From Chromera velia (taxonomy: Eukaryota > Sar > Chromeraceae), in assembly GCA_018398765.1 (NCBI GenBank), contig JAHBMJ010001104.1:1-35812 (forward strand): a stretch of 35,812 nucleotides of DNA. The letters are read 5' to 3'. Shown here one piece after another: positions 24,307 to 35,812 of the stretch. The position numbers and the translations under genes are program-made. Under the pieces are notes generated by a model, which did not search any database, had not been told where the DNA came from, and saw nothing but the letters and a program-made list of their open reading frames with translations. Positions within the stretch are counted from its first letter, which is position 1. Each line of letters begins with the position of its first letter.

Positions 24307-25604
24307 GACCGGAGACTTGCAAAGACAACTTTGTATCGCCCGGAGGCATGAGGGAAGGAGAAATTGGGAGGCTGAGACAGGCTCTTCCTCCTGAGGGGGG
24401 GCTTACTTCTTCTTCTTCTTCTTCTTCTTCGGCTTCCAGCCTTTTGAGGGGGGACTCGCAGGTTGTGTGGGAAGGCGACGTGCCTCCCTCTCTGCTTGAG
24501 ACTTTCGCCTCCGGACTCCGTTGGATCTTTCTTCGGACCGGGTGGAGGAGAAGTGCGCAGATCGTGGTGTTGCCTAGTGAAGGGAGTTTGTTCGTGTCCT
24601 CCCTCAGCGAGTCTGCGGGGGAGTTGGCGTCGCACGGGGAGGCCTTGTTGGGCATTCAAGGCGTGGACGTGGGTCGTTCATGCATGCATGGATGGATGTG
24701 AATAGAACGAATTAAAGAGTGATTTGATTGCTCTGCCTGCTTGTCTTGGTTGCTTGTTTGGTGCATCGCTAATTTTTTAGTTCACCGTTCCCTGTTGCGA
24801 TAACGGGATGGGTTGAGTAGGAGTACTGAGGATTTCTCAGGGGTGCAAAGGCGGCCTGCCCTTGTTCTCTTTTTTCGTTCTTTCGTTCGTTCAATGGGCT
24901 CCATCCATGACGTGCCTTTTCCTTGAGGGGCACGTTGCATGGCTGGTCGCACGAAGAGAAAGAATTTCCCTGCGTCTGCCCAGTGATTTAAGAGTTTTCG
25001 AACCTTGTTCTTCTGTTTCTGTCATTTTATTCTTCTTGATTGTGCCCTCCCTCCCTCTCTTCAGTTGGACATGGTCATTCCTCTTGATTCCTCTGGTATG
25101 TCTTTGGGTGGGAGTGGACGGACTACGGGGGGAATGTGGGGAGAAGCTGGGACTGGGGTTGAGGGGGGGGCTCTGGGTCGCCTGATTGCCTCCAGGAGGA
25201 GAATTGTGATCGTCTGGGGAGACGGCCAGGGGACACTCAACGCCCTGTGCCAGCTGTATCTTGCAGGTCGGTTGGGCTGAAAGGAAACCGTTTGTGAGAA
25301 ACTGTGTGGTGTGCAGAGCTGGAGAAGGAAGGGACGGGGGAATTTTTTTCCCTTTCTTTGTTTGCTGCATTTGCTCCGCTTTCTTTCGATTAGCAATCCC
25401 GAATGCTCATTTGCTACCTTCCTTTTTGTGTCGCGTTGTGTGGTGCTGCATGCACATGACTCATGGGCATGCAGGCAGGAATTTGTGTGTGGATTCTACT
25501 CCCCTAAGCCCCCCCTTCTTCCTTCTTCTCTCCAGGCCAAAAGGTGATTGTAATCTTTCCGGTCCCTTCTGCCTGGTGGCAGTATGGAGGTCAGCACGTG
25601 AAGA

Positions 25605-25641
<37 letters not shown>

Positions 25642-28600
25642 ATCTGTGGATGATTAGAAGCGGGGTTGGCGAGTCAATACGCGAGCGAGCGAGAGTGATT
25701 GAGGCATTGGGTGGGTGAGTGCCCGGACCGCTTTCGCCTTCTCTGTGTTTTTGTGTCATCTATCTGAATTGTCGTCATTTTCTTCTGTCATCGATCCATG
25801 GTTTCTCCTGCAAAGTACATGTACACACAAGACAATTGATACGCGCACGTACGGATGTACTGGTGACAAGACAACCCAAATAAATTTTTTGGCATCCTCG
25901 AATTCTCCCTCTTTTTCAGTCCTAGTGTAGCATTCTGCATTGGCGTGTTCCACCCCTCTATTTCCCCCCCCCCCTCTGTGTGTGTGTGAGAGAGAGAGAG
26001 AGTATGCCTCCCTCTACCCTGCTTTGTGATTTCCTCAGAGACTCTGCCTTCGGATTTGAGGGAGAAGTGCGAGCCCTCTGTGCTTGTCTTCTTTTTCGAG
26101 GACTCCATCGGAATCTCATCGCTCTCTTCAGGAACCAAAGAGAACAACAAGTGGGTGGCGGGGAGAATTATCAAGAGGGATAGAAAGGAAGAAAAGAAAT
26201 CGGAAGAAAGACACTTGCTTGTCAGACTCACAAAAATCTCTTGGGCGGGCGAGAATAAGTTTGCAAGATCAGGTCCCCCCTGCTTCTGTTTATTCCCTGG
26301 CTGGCTGGATAGTCAAATCCCATGCAGCCCTCACTCCCCTCCTTCCTTGCTTCTTTGATTCTGATCGCCCACAGCTTCGTTTTCATACATCTACCCGCCT
26401 TCCTGTCTTGCCTCCTTCAGTCCCTTTCTTCCTCTTCCTTCCTTCACACTTTGCCACCATCTCTACACACGAATGCAGCCGGGATCTCGATGCCCTCCTC
26501 CCATGCACTTTCAATGTTACTGCAAGAGAGTTTGCCCACTCTGCTTTGGGGGGCCCGGCAGTCGGTGCGTTGAGCCCAAGGGCCCCGGTAGAAGAGGGTC
26601 TGGGGGGGTCCGAATTGAGAGCGGATAAAAAGGGGGTGGTGGAGGGAGGGGTAGGGGTAGTGAAAGAGGATGAGCTCCCGTCGCCCGTCTCCAGTCCTGA
26701 TGATACTGCCGCTGCATTGATGTCATCAAGTGAAAGGACGAAGACGGAGTCGGACACAGAGAGGGCGACGGGATCTTCTGCTGACTTTGGCGGACTGTTG
26801 CAAGGAGCAGAGAGCGCTTGCGAACTGGCGCTAGCTCTGCGGTCGTATTTAAATTTGGATTCACAATCAGACGACGACGCAGAAGGTGCACTGTTGCGTC
26901 TGATTGAACGAGATGAGGCATCTTACCTTGGCTTTGTATCTGCACTGAATGCAGTTTGGGAAGGGGGGGGAGACGAAGAAGCAATTTTTTCCCGCAAGAG
27001 AGGGGAAGTAAGCCAGGAGGAAAGAGAGGCAGATACTGTGATTGAAATCCGACAAATCTTCAGGCCGTCACTTGAAGAGGAGGTCGGTATTGCTTTGTGG
27101 GAATCTGTAAAACAGGTGGAGGAGAGGATGGAGGAGGATGTGATAAAAGGAAAAGAAGGGGAGAGGGCAGAAGAAGTGCCAGAACCCCCTCAGCAGTCAG
27201 GTTTCCCTTCTCGTTGGAGACGGAGGGGGAATTCGGTTTCTGACGGTTGGAGGAATGCGGAGGGTAGTTGGATGAATCTGTTTGGGGACGGCGATGTTAT
27301 GGGTGGTGAGAGAGAGGGGAGGGGTGACTCGGCAGAGAGGATAGAGGGAAGAGAGACAAAAAAGTCGAAATTTCCAAACGGGACCCCTGCTGATTGGAAG
27401 ACATTGCCGTTCGAGGCTTTATACCGGAGCGTCTGTTCTCTCACGCACACAGAGGGCACAGGGGAGGAGGGAGGAAACAGCAGCCTGGGAATCGAACGGC
27501 TGAAACCCAAAGACGAGACCGCATGCAGTCTGACCTTTTCTTTTTCTTTTCCTTCAACCACTTTGTCAGACCCTCAGTCTTCGTCTGCGGATGTCCCCAG
27601 TGATCTAAGCAAAGACGTTTCACTCGTCAGCAGGAGGTTTCTTTCGCCTCTCACATCGCCCTTGTTGCCTTCCACCAACGTCACAACGCCCGTGACGTCC
27701 ATTCCCGATGACCTCATTCCAAAGTGCTCAGACGGACTTTTGATGTTGAATGGGGTCTGCCAGCCCTGTCCGGCTGGGCTGGAGGCGAGCCGTCTGGGCC
27801 TTGCGTGCGTCAAATGCTTAGCAGGCCACTTCTCAGACCCCCAAAGGGGGATTACCTCCTGTCAGCCGTGTGAGCCCAGCACCCACGCTCCTTTGGAGGG
27901 CTCAACCTTCTGTGTGGCGTGTCCGAAAGGTCGGGAGGCGCCGTCGTCCGGAGAGCCCCTGTGCACTCCCTGCAAGCCAGGAACGTATCAAGATACAGAA
28001 GGGGGGGGGGATTGCAAGCCCTGTAAACCTGGGGAGTATCAGGATGAGGCGGGGCAGCTGGGGTGCAAGCAGTGCCCCCCCTTCCACGTGAGTCACGCGG
28101 CATCGAAGGGTCTGAGTGACTGCGTGTGCCAGAGACCAAACCTTCATGTGCAGGCGGAGAGCTCCTGGGAGAAGTTCCGGGTACGTCTGTGGGTCGGTTG
28201 GTTTCTTTCGGGTATTTGTTTTGTTCCTTTGGGGTGGGAATTAAGGGGTGTGTGCATCTGTTGTTCTTGGTAAGGGGGGGAGGGGGGGGATCCTGTTTGC
28301 CTTTTCTTTGCTGAGGGGGATCGGGTACGTGGGTGGCAGAGAAAATTGTGATTCATTTTCGTCTCTGTTCTTCCTTTCGGATTTTCCCCTTTACCTTGCA
28401 ATGAACCCACTCATCTAAGCTTGCCTGTGTAGGGCGGCTGAAGCAGCTGCTACGCATTTGCGTATCTTCGCACGTTGGTATGTGCGTAAGCTTGTGGCTG
28501 GAGAGATGGATCTTTTCTTTGGAGACAGATTTCTGTCTGCAATTTTTCTTCTTCTTTCTGTTTCTCCATGCGAGTGAGTGCATAATGAGTGCAGGTTGAG

Positions 28601-31358
28601 GAAACTCCCGGATACTTCAACGCGGGGAATCGGAGCAACGGGCAGTTCCTCTGTCTCCCGTGTCCAGCAGGGGCCTACTGCGTTGGGAACCTGACTGCTC
28701 CTCTGTTGCTGCCTGGCTACTTTGCGTACATGCCAGAGAGATACGCAGGTTTTCAATGGGATGACGAGGGCAATCCCATCCTGGGTGTGAGCGAAGGGGG
28801 GGAAGAAGAGTGTGAATCGTGTGGAGGCACTCGCACCGGTTTGAAGGGTACAAACGTCCCTCAAGATCTTCTGGTGGATATTCCGGACGATCCGACAGGA
28901 TCTTTCGAGACCTCTGCTTTGTTTGTGTATTGGTGCAGAAATAAAAGAGAATGCCCGGGACGGCTCCCGGGTACCTGTGGTCTCGGCAGAGATAGCTCGC
29001 GGGTTTCTTGTGGGATGTGTCCGGCCCACTCTGTGGCTTCATTTGGATCTGGAAAGTGCGTGGAGTGTGAGGGCAATGAGCATCTGTGGATCTGGCCCTT
29101 GTTCGGTCTCGTGACACCCATGGCCTACATCATCATCTACAAATTGTCGAATGGAGGGCTGAAAGCGCAGGCAACTCACCTGTCTACATTCCGTATCGCA
29201 TGCAGACTTTTTTTTTGGATCTTGCAGGTGGGTGGGCACGTCGTGCGTGGTTGGTCTTGCAAGTGAGGGGGGATTATTCTGTCTTCTCTTCCAACCCTTC
29301 GTCTGATTTTTCCTCCTGTCGGTCCCCTTCTCTTCCGCAATGCTTGCTGGCTCCTCTCGTTTGGGTCTCTGACTCTCGCATTTCGAATGAATGAAGATCA
29401 GGCGATGCGGACAGTTGGCCCAAAGGCAGGTACCTATTCTCGTACTAAGCCCTTGCAGCTCAAAGCGCTCCCTCTCTTCCTAGGAGTGAGTGAGTCAACA
29501 TTCAAACAATGAAAGGGGAAGATTGCACGCACGGGAAGAATGAAGTGTTCTGCAGATAGGTCTGCGTGGCCGATTCCACGAGGTAATGAGGTACACTCAC
29601 TCAGATGATGCCCCAAACCGGAAGGAGGAAAGTACACAGGGATCGACTCACAAGATTTGCATACAAATTGAAAGGACACGTTGAGTGCTCTTCATTCTTT
29701 TATCCTCACTGAACACCCCCCTCTTACCCCTCTTCCCTTTCCTTCTGCTTGTCAGGTTGCGACGATCCTCGCGTCCCTCCGTTTGAGTGGCCCCGGGCTG
29801 TTGCGTCCCCTCGCGAAGGCCGGGTCGGTCCTCCGATTTGACTTGGAGGCAAGCAGACTGAAGTGCGGGTTCATGCTGGAAGCCTTTTACAGAGAACAGG
29901 AATGGTTCCTTCTCCAGACGATGGGACCTCTGTTCCTTGCGGGATTGGGATTCTTCCTGTATGGAGCATCTGTGGTCGGTCGGTTGGTCGGAGAGTTCGG
30001 TGCATGGTTGGCTTGCTTGTTTAGTCCTTCATGCGTCGGTCTGATAGAGCCTTCAAAATGGTTCTCTGGCTGTCTCTGCTCCGTGCTCCACTGCTTGCTT
30101 TCTTTCGGCTTCCACTCTTCTCTCTCTTTCTTTTAGTGTTTCTTAGGTAGGTGTCCTACTCTTTCTTTCTTTCAGTGTTTCTTAGGTGTCCATTCCCCTG
30201 TCTCCTTCTCTTCCTTTTTTTCAGTGTTTCTTAGGTGTGTCTCCTTCTCTTTCCATCTGCTCCTTTTCTCCTTCGCCACCCCGCCCATCCGCTTGCTGGA
30301 TCTGAGGCAGCAGTCCCGAAAGAAAACAGACAGGCATACGTACGTCCATGCACACAGAGAATTCGATCGATGCGGATTTGGATTGCAGGTCCTCAGCATT
30401 GTCGTTGGGCGCCCTTCTCTGCGCATGTGCCCCCACAAAACGGTGGGTGTGGTGAATGGACAAGCGAACGCAAAAGCTTCAAATGGTCTCTTGCGTGCCC
30501 AAAGTCACTCCTCGATCTCTTTTTCTCCCGGTTTCTCTCTCTCTGTGTTCATTTGATTTCCCCTTTTCTTTCATTGACTTTTCCTCATTCTTTCTCAATC
30601 TCTCTCCTGCCCCGTGTCCCTTTGTGTCCCTTTCATCTGCATTCCTCTTCATTCCCTGTGATTGGTCTGAGTGCTGCCTGCAGGTGAACACCTTGGGAGG
30701 GATATTCAGCACGATCTACACAGGCATTGCGGCAGCGTCTATGGGCGTGTTCAGATGCGAAGCCCATCCAGGATGGGAGTCCCTGATGGGACACGATCCA
30801 TCGGAGTTTGGTCCCACGGCAGAGGGGGGCAATGCGTGGGCCGAGAGGAAGGTCAGAGATCTGCAAGCGGAGGTGTCGAGCATGCAGAAAACACGGGGAG
30901 AGAGTCTGGTGCTCTACCCGAACGTCCTCTGTGGATCCGAAACTTATTGGACCCTCTTCCCCATCGGTCGGTGAATGCTTTTCACGGTTGTGCTTGGAAT
31001 CTCAACTGCAGGGGTCGGCCCTCTCCGGCCAGACCAATAGATACACTCTCGATATACACATAGAGAGGAGATCTTTGGTTCAAAAGGAGTGAATCAATTT
31101 ACGTTGCATCGAGTGAAGCTGAATATTTATTTTGGTTTTGTTCCGAAAGCCGATCGAAAACCGGATCTGTTTTGAGGTTTAAGCTGTCGTGGGATTCATT
31201 CTGACGGACTTTTTTGTTGCTCTGTTGTATTGGTCTTGATCAGCAATGGGCATGCGCTTGTCGTAAGTGTTTGGTGTGGGGTGATAAACGTCCATCTGTC
31301 TCTCTGTTTCCCTCCCTCCCTCCCTCCCTCCCTCCCTCCCTCTCTCCCTCTCTCCCTG

Positions 31359-31426
<68 letters not shown>

Positions 31427-34400
31427 CGTGCGTACGTGCGTGTGTGCGTACGGGCGTGCTCCCGAGTGTCTGCAGGTTTGACTGCGATGCTCCTTTACAT
31501 TGTCGTGTGGAACATTTTTGTTCTGTACATCAACTCGGTTGCTCCCCGACGCACGCACAACGAGAACTTCAAAGTGAGATTCCGATTCCTCTTCAACTCG
31601 TACAGGGGCAGGCATTGGTCGGTGTGTCTGTCGGTTGGTGAGCTTCTTTCTCCATGCCCGTCGTTTTTCTCTCGTCGGGCTTGCTCTCCCCAGTGTGTTG
31701 CTGATGCGTGAGTGTGCTTGTGTGTGGGTGTGTGCATGCGTTTGTGCGTGTGCTCGCGTGTGTATATGTATGTGTTCATGTGCGTGCGTGTCTGTTTCTG
31801 TGCTTGTGCGTGAATGTGTACATGTGTTTGTGTGTCCGTGCGTGCAGGTATTGGAACTTTATTGAGTTTCTGACCGGAATTTTCATTGCGGTTGTGCCCA
31901 CCGCCCTTCCGGGCCACCCGCTGGTGGCAGCCTCGATCATTGCGGCCGGGGTCTTTGCTCTGGCCTCCATTACCTTGGCTGTGTTGCCGTACAAGGACCA
32001 TATCATCAACGTGGTTGATGTTCTCGCACGGTTGTTGATCGGAACAGAGATTTTATTCATCCTCGGCAAGACGGCGTGTGAGGAAGCAGCCATGCACAGC
32101 ACGGGTAGGAGACGGGAATTCTTCAATGCTTCTGTTGAGATCATGAACAACATCATGGCAACGATCCTCTGTAGTCTGATTGCGATTGTGGGCCTGTTGA
32201 TTTTGACTTCAGGATTCCGTGCATTGTGTGATGGGGCTGCAGAGCTGTCGGCAGTCGACAGAGCTCGGAAGGTTCCGCCTGGGGGGTCTTCTGGGGGGAA
32301 GGAGGAGGAGAAGAAGAACCTTGAAGGACCAGAGGAGATCAAACAAAAAAGATTGCCCATTCGACGAAGGTCCACTGTGTCCTCGGCGTTGTCCACTGCA
32401 GTCTCCTCTGTCTCCGAAGTTTTTGCGCACAAAAGACTTGGAGGGGGGAAGGAAGCAGAGACCAGCTTTTCCCCGGTGTCTCCTCTCCGGGAGGAGACGG
32501 AGAGGAGGAAAGCCAGTATGATTGTTGGAACAGAAGTGGAAGAAAGAGACTTGGAAACTTTCAAAGGGTTTCAAGATTCTGCTCCCCCCCCTCCCCCTTC
32601 ACACCCTCAGGTGCCTTCCCCTAGTGAAACGGAGGGACGGCCGCTTGTCATTGTCCCCCTCGCCCCTGCCCCCCTCCCCCTTATTCTAGAGTCAGAACAT
32701 GAGGGAGGGTTGACTTGCTCCCATGCCTCTGCATCTGCCTCTGCGACTCATGCAGACGACAGAGGGGTTGTACCTCCAAACGAAAGAGAAAGAGAGCCCC
32801 CGGCCAATCACCAATTCCCCCCCGCCCCCCGGCCCATAGTCCTAGAGCCCCAAGTGAATGAACCCACGGGCGTCCCCGTTCTGCCTTCTGCACAGTCAGA
32901 CGAGACAATCGAAAGGGGAGAGGACGAAATGGAAAAGGGGGTCATCGGCTCTCAAAACGAGCAGACAATCCGTGAAAGCGAAAATGGAGAACCGGGAGAT
33001 TCTGTTTGTGTGCAGACGTACGGTTTTTTTCGTCCGTTTATTGACTGTCTCTCTCGTGTGAGTGAAAACGAACGCACAAAGAGACATGAGCGGGACCTCG
33101 GTCTGACGAATGACTTTCTGAAAACTGCCACGCTCTGTTTGTCTCTCGATGTGGCTTCTTGGGAAGAATTTTGGACGAGGATGAACTACTACGACCGGGC
33201 GGTATTTAAGGGTCCGTCAAAAATGGAGAAATCAAAAAGCTACCGCCCTGTTTGAGATAGAAATCAAATCAGACAGACCGACAGCTAGGAATACAAGGCA
33301 AGACAGACAGAAAGACAGACACACGGACAGACGGCTAAGCACAGAGGTGCGAAATTGAAGCCCATTTTTCTGATGGGCGTGTGGGGCGTGTGCAAGTATT
33401 CATGTTGTTGCTTCGCTTTCATGTAAATGGTGTCCTTATGATTGTGTGTGTGCCTATGGGCTTGGTCCCAATCTTGTCTGTAACGTTTTTTCCTCCGCGT
33501 ATGTGCACCTGCTTGCTTGCGCCTGAACCTTGCCTGCAGAGATGGTGGACCTCCTCCAAGCAGAGATGTTTGGGGCCATTCGTGCGAGCCATGGAGGGGA
33601 CGGGGCGGGAAAGGGGGGTGTTTCTTTTTGTGAAGGGGGGTTGGTGGGTGAACTTCAGGAGGAGAGTCCGACTGGAGAGGTGGCAGCAGATCGGTTCGCG
33701 TCGATGGGTATGAGTCGACACATGTCTGCCTTGTCTGTGTCTGTGAGTGATCTACTCATTGAGGGAAGGGGGTTTCCTGATCTGTCGCCGACAGGAAAGG
33801 TCTCTTCTGGGATGGGGTCGGATTCGGTGGATCGTTCTGAGGGCAGACGCCCTGCCCGCAGTAGGTCTATGATTCCTCTCCACTCCCCTCTTGCTTCGAG
33901 TTTGATGTGCAGAGATGCCCAGCAGGCAGCAGGCTTGGGCCGGTCTGGTTTGTCTTTGAGTGGAGGCAAGACGGATGCGATGGAAGAGGAGGAGGGCGCG
34001 GTTTTGAGGCAGCAGCCAAGCGGGCGGAGGGTCCAGAGGAGACACACGGGGGGTACCAGTTTCCTGAGTATGGATATCCCCCCACATCAACAGCAACAGA
34101 AGGGAGCGAGGGATCAGTCTTCTCTCTTGAGAGCAGAAAGGCCGTTGAGAGAGACGTTCACTTATCCTCTTTCTCCAGAGAGGGAGCATCCGGTTCCCTC
34201 CCACTCTCTCCCGTCTCCCGCTCTGGCTGTCGGATCTCTGGAAAGAGAAGCAAAGAAAGAAAGAGAACGGGGCCCCCCTCTGGGTGGTGTGGAGGCACCG
34301 AGGCGTCTGCATGCAGGGGAGAGGCTTCCTCTTGGCAGTAATTTGTCATTTGGAGATAGAGGTACTCCCCCCTTTGCGTCTGGAGACCTTTCCATATTCG

Positions 34401-35812
34401 CCTCATCCCGTGTGCAGCAGCAGCAGCCAGGCGGCCTGCAGACGGGCACCTCCAGGTCCAGAAGGACAACTCGGGGGGGGAGCCGTGGGTCAGAGGGCGG
34501 GGGGTTCTGTTGCTCGGGTTGTATCGGCACTGAGCCCCCCTCCCAGACGTGCCGCTCGGAGGAGGAGCAGGGACGCTCCCTGAGTCCTCTCCGAAGGTCG
34601 TCTCAGCCTGAGTCATGTCCGAGCGTGGGAGGGGTTTCGTTATCTCATTGCTCTGTAGGAGCGGGGGGAACGTTAGAAGTCAAAGGAGGGGGGTCTCAGA
34701 ATGGGTCCATCCCACGTAGCAGAGGATCCAACAGACATCGCACAGGCGACTCGGGTTTCAGTGGAGAGGCCTCACCTCTCCGTGGAGAGGCTGACAGCAG
34801 AAGAGACACGCGCGCTTCTGCTTCGAATGCAGAACTAAAGAGGATGGCACTCGCCTCTGCCATGCACACATGCCCTCTCTGCACGCAGGCCATCAATGTT
34901 ACCCCCGCAGTCGTTGCAGCAAGTCGAAGCCACACTGCGAGTCCAATTCAGGAAGGTGAAAGGCGAAAGATTCGAAGCACAATCAACCACAGAAGTGGTT
35001 CTATGCCCACCCCCCCACACCTAAGAAGACCTTCTCTAGGTGGAATGGACTCATCCTTGGCGGATTTGTGGGAGAAGAAGGGATGGGGAGCGACGGGCGT
35101 CCTCAGTAAAGGAGCTGCTCCCAGAATGGTCTACCAGACCCCCCCGTCTCCCGCTATCTCCCGTGCACAAGGAGCAGGGAAACGGAACCCTCCTGCTGCC
35201 ACCTGCAGTGGTGCAGTAGCTGCAGTCAAATCGCCACCTGATAAGGATCATGGCCATTCAGGGAGTTTTCCCTCCACAGCAGCAGAAAGGGATCGGAGTT
35301 CCATTTCCGGAAGGAACCGGTCGAATCCTCCACAAGCACAAGGACAGAGGGAAGGAGAGGGAGAGTCGAGAACGCTCATGCGAAGTCTCAGGGGGGGTAT
35401 GCGCAGGCTGAGATTGGGAGACAGTTTTCTCAGAGACAGGCCTGGAAGGGAAAACTCCTCCCATACACCTGGCCCCTCCCCCTCCCCCCAGCCTCCACTT
35501 GAACACGAATTCCCTTCGTCATTCTTCACTTCCTTTTCTTCACAACCTGCCACTCTGTTATCTTTCCCCCCTCAGGCGCCTCCTCCGTCTGCCGGGGCCC
35601 CTCCCTCCACGCAGGGGCCCGGGGCCCAACTGCGTATTCAGAGAGACGAGCAGCGAGCAGACCCGCTCCCCCAGTCCTCTTCGTCTTCTTTTAGGCACAG
35701 GACAGAAGTACCTTTGCCTGGTGATGCCTCTCATGTACGTGGACAGGGAGCCCTCTCAGCAGCAGCATCAGCTGAGGGGAAGAGGCCCCAAGAGGAGGGA
35801 GAAGAAGAGGAG
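22925..35812 (+). CDS. Giant GCC2/GCC3-like cysteine-rich multi-span membrane protein, about 15 exons, 3' end beyond window
   Basis: The exons are 22925-23220, 23545-23689, 23922-24000, 24307-24668, 25065-25266, 25536-25589, 26039-26258, 26479-28180, 28595-29227, 29756-29974, 30389-30442, 30684-30966, 31476-31617, 31848-33211 and 33540-35812 (open at the edge). All junction phases agree, giving 2,676 codons so far. Exons 6-7 are least certain: 25536-25605 joined straight to 26479 also fits. The start gives a possible signal peptide (core [11 protein letters not shown]). The ectodomain has an acidic Ser/Glu-rich stretch and NVT sites. At about 869-1010 lie repeats of the GCC2/GCC3 (ephrin-receptor-like) type: [41 protein letters not shown] second Cys cluster is at about 1030-1180. 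Eight or nine hydrophobic spans follow (about 1186-1585), for example [32 protein letters not shown] and [18 protein letters not shown]. The segment [10 protein letters not shown] to [15 protein letters not shown] resembles the aromatic-rich span plus PYxDxxxN loop of TRP-like multi-span proteins of protists. The tail is over 1,000 residues, Ser/Pro/Arg-rich and probably cytosolic. It is likely a surface receptor or channel; the ligand is unknown. Confidence 0.78.
24227..24304. repeat. CG/GT microsatellite abutting a 3' splice site
   Basis: Alternating GC (about 24227-24236) passes into GT/GTAT and a long (GT)n that runs directly into the acceptor GTGCAG at 24301-24306. The usual polypyrimidine tract before this acceptor is replaced by GU-rich sequence. 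Confidence 0.93.
24408..24432 (+). repeat. In-frame TTC repeat coding for a serine run
   Basis: (TTC)n in exon 4 of the giant membrane-protein gene is read in the TCT phase and gives eight consecutive serines followed by Ala-Ser-Ser. The length is likely variable between strains. Confidence 0.85.
25606..25640. repeat. GT microsatellite at a 5' splice site
   Basis: A (GT)n run of about 15 units follows the possible donor at 25606 (GTGAGT). It is intronic in either version of exons 6-7 of the giant gene. Confidence 0.9.
30137..30234 (+). repeat. Three copies of a TTTCAG-TGTTTCTTAG-GTGT cassette in an intron
   Basis: The 10-mer TGTTTCTTAG occurs at 30137-30146, 30176-30185 and 30225-30234. Each is preceded by a pyrimidine tract and AG, and followed by GT. 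It lies in the 29975-30388 intron of the giant gene. Each copy has the form of a 10-nt exon between splice sites, or of a decoy acceptor. Confidence 0.8.
31310..31440. repeat. Compound CCCT-CT-GT-CG microsatellite before an exon
   Basis: (CCCT)n, then (CT)n, then (GT)n, then alternating CG, in the intron that ends at the acceptor 31474-31475. The CT part could serve as a polypyrimidine tract. The whole is low complexity with no coding value. Confidence 0.94.
31700..31846. repeat. Degenerate TG-rich intron
   Basis: Almost the entire 3' half of the 31618-31847 intron is imperfect GTGTGTGC/GTGTTTGT sequence running to the acceptor GTGCAG. The Cys/Val-rich frame that runs from it into the next exon should not be taken as coding. 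Confidence 0.85.

Noticed and set aside
31776-32564. 262-codon minus-strand frame
   Set aside because: It is antisense to the membrane-span exon of the giant gene, which has phase-consistent splicing and clear hydrophobic spans.

Overview
This is a eukaryotic nuclear window, most likely from a chromerid alga or a close alveolate relative such as Chromera velia. That assignment is inference. It rests on interrupted genes with short exons and introns ending in (T)GCAG, an excess of the octamer TGCATGCA (a known ApiAP2-type element in apicomplexans), very abundant compound microsatellites, and a giant GCC2/GCC3-type cysteine-rich multi-membrane-span protein. I see no bacterial-type operons, rRNA, CRISPR array or convincing tRNA. 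All gene models were built by hand from splice sites and phase arithmetic, with no transcript support.

Layout. 1-316 is a CA-rich microsatellite. 1298-2359 (+) is an intronless gene for a secreted, cysteine-containing protein of unknown function, preceded by a perfect TGCATGCA hairpin. 2360-7836 holds no gene I can support; it contains an AT-rich island (2878-3492), a long CTTT tract and small repeats. 10749-7837 (-) is a four-exon gene for an unrecognised 471-aa protein. 10750-12229 is intergenic, with a short GC-rich block followed by a degenerate 54-bp tandem repeat. 15547-12230 (-) is an eight-exon ankyrin-repeat protein with a coiled coil and one membrane span; each ankyrin repeat is one phase-0 exon. 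15548-17372 separates this gene from the next one in divergent orientation.

17373-21126 (+) is a four-exon gene for a 905-aa protein with a RING-H2-like Cys/His cluster and two ubiquitin-interacting motifs. A probable orphan terminal exon lies at 21613-21721. From 22925 to the right edge (+) runs a gene of about 15 exons, incomplete at the 3' end. It encodes a protein of at least about 2,676 aa: a possible signal peptide, a long ectodomain, a cysteine-rich GCC2/GCC3-like region, eight or nine membrane spans and a tail of more than 1,000 residues. The last 2.27 kb of the window is one uninterrupted open frame in this tail.

The genes do not form an obvious pathway. The common themes are membrane or surface signalling proteins (GCC multi-span, ankyrin-membrane, secreted Cys protein) and ubiquitin recognition. 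The most unusual genome-level signals are the TGCATGCA octamer used both upstream of genes and fused to 3' splice sites, the high share of 5' splice sites with C at +3 (GTCNGT), a minisatellite that encodes an 18-residue repeat, and three repeats in one intron that look like copies of a 10-nt exon.
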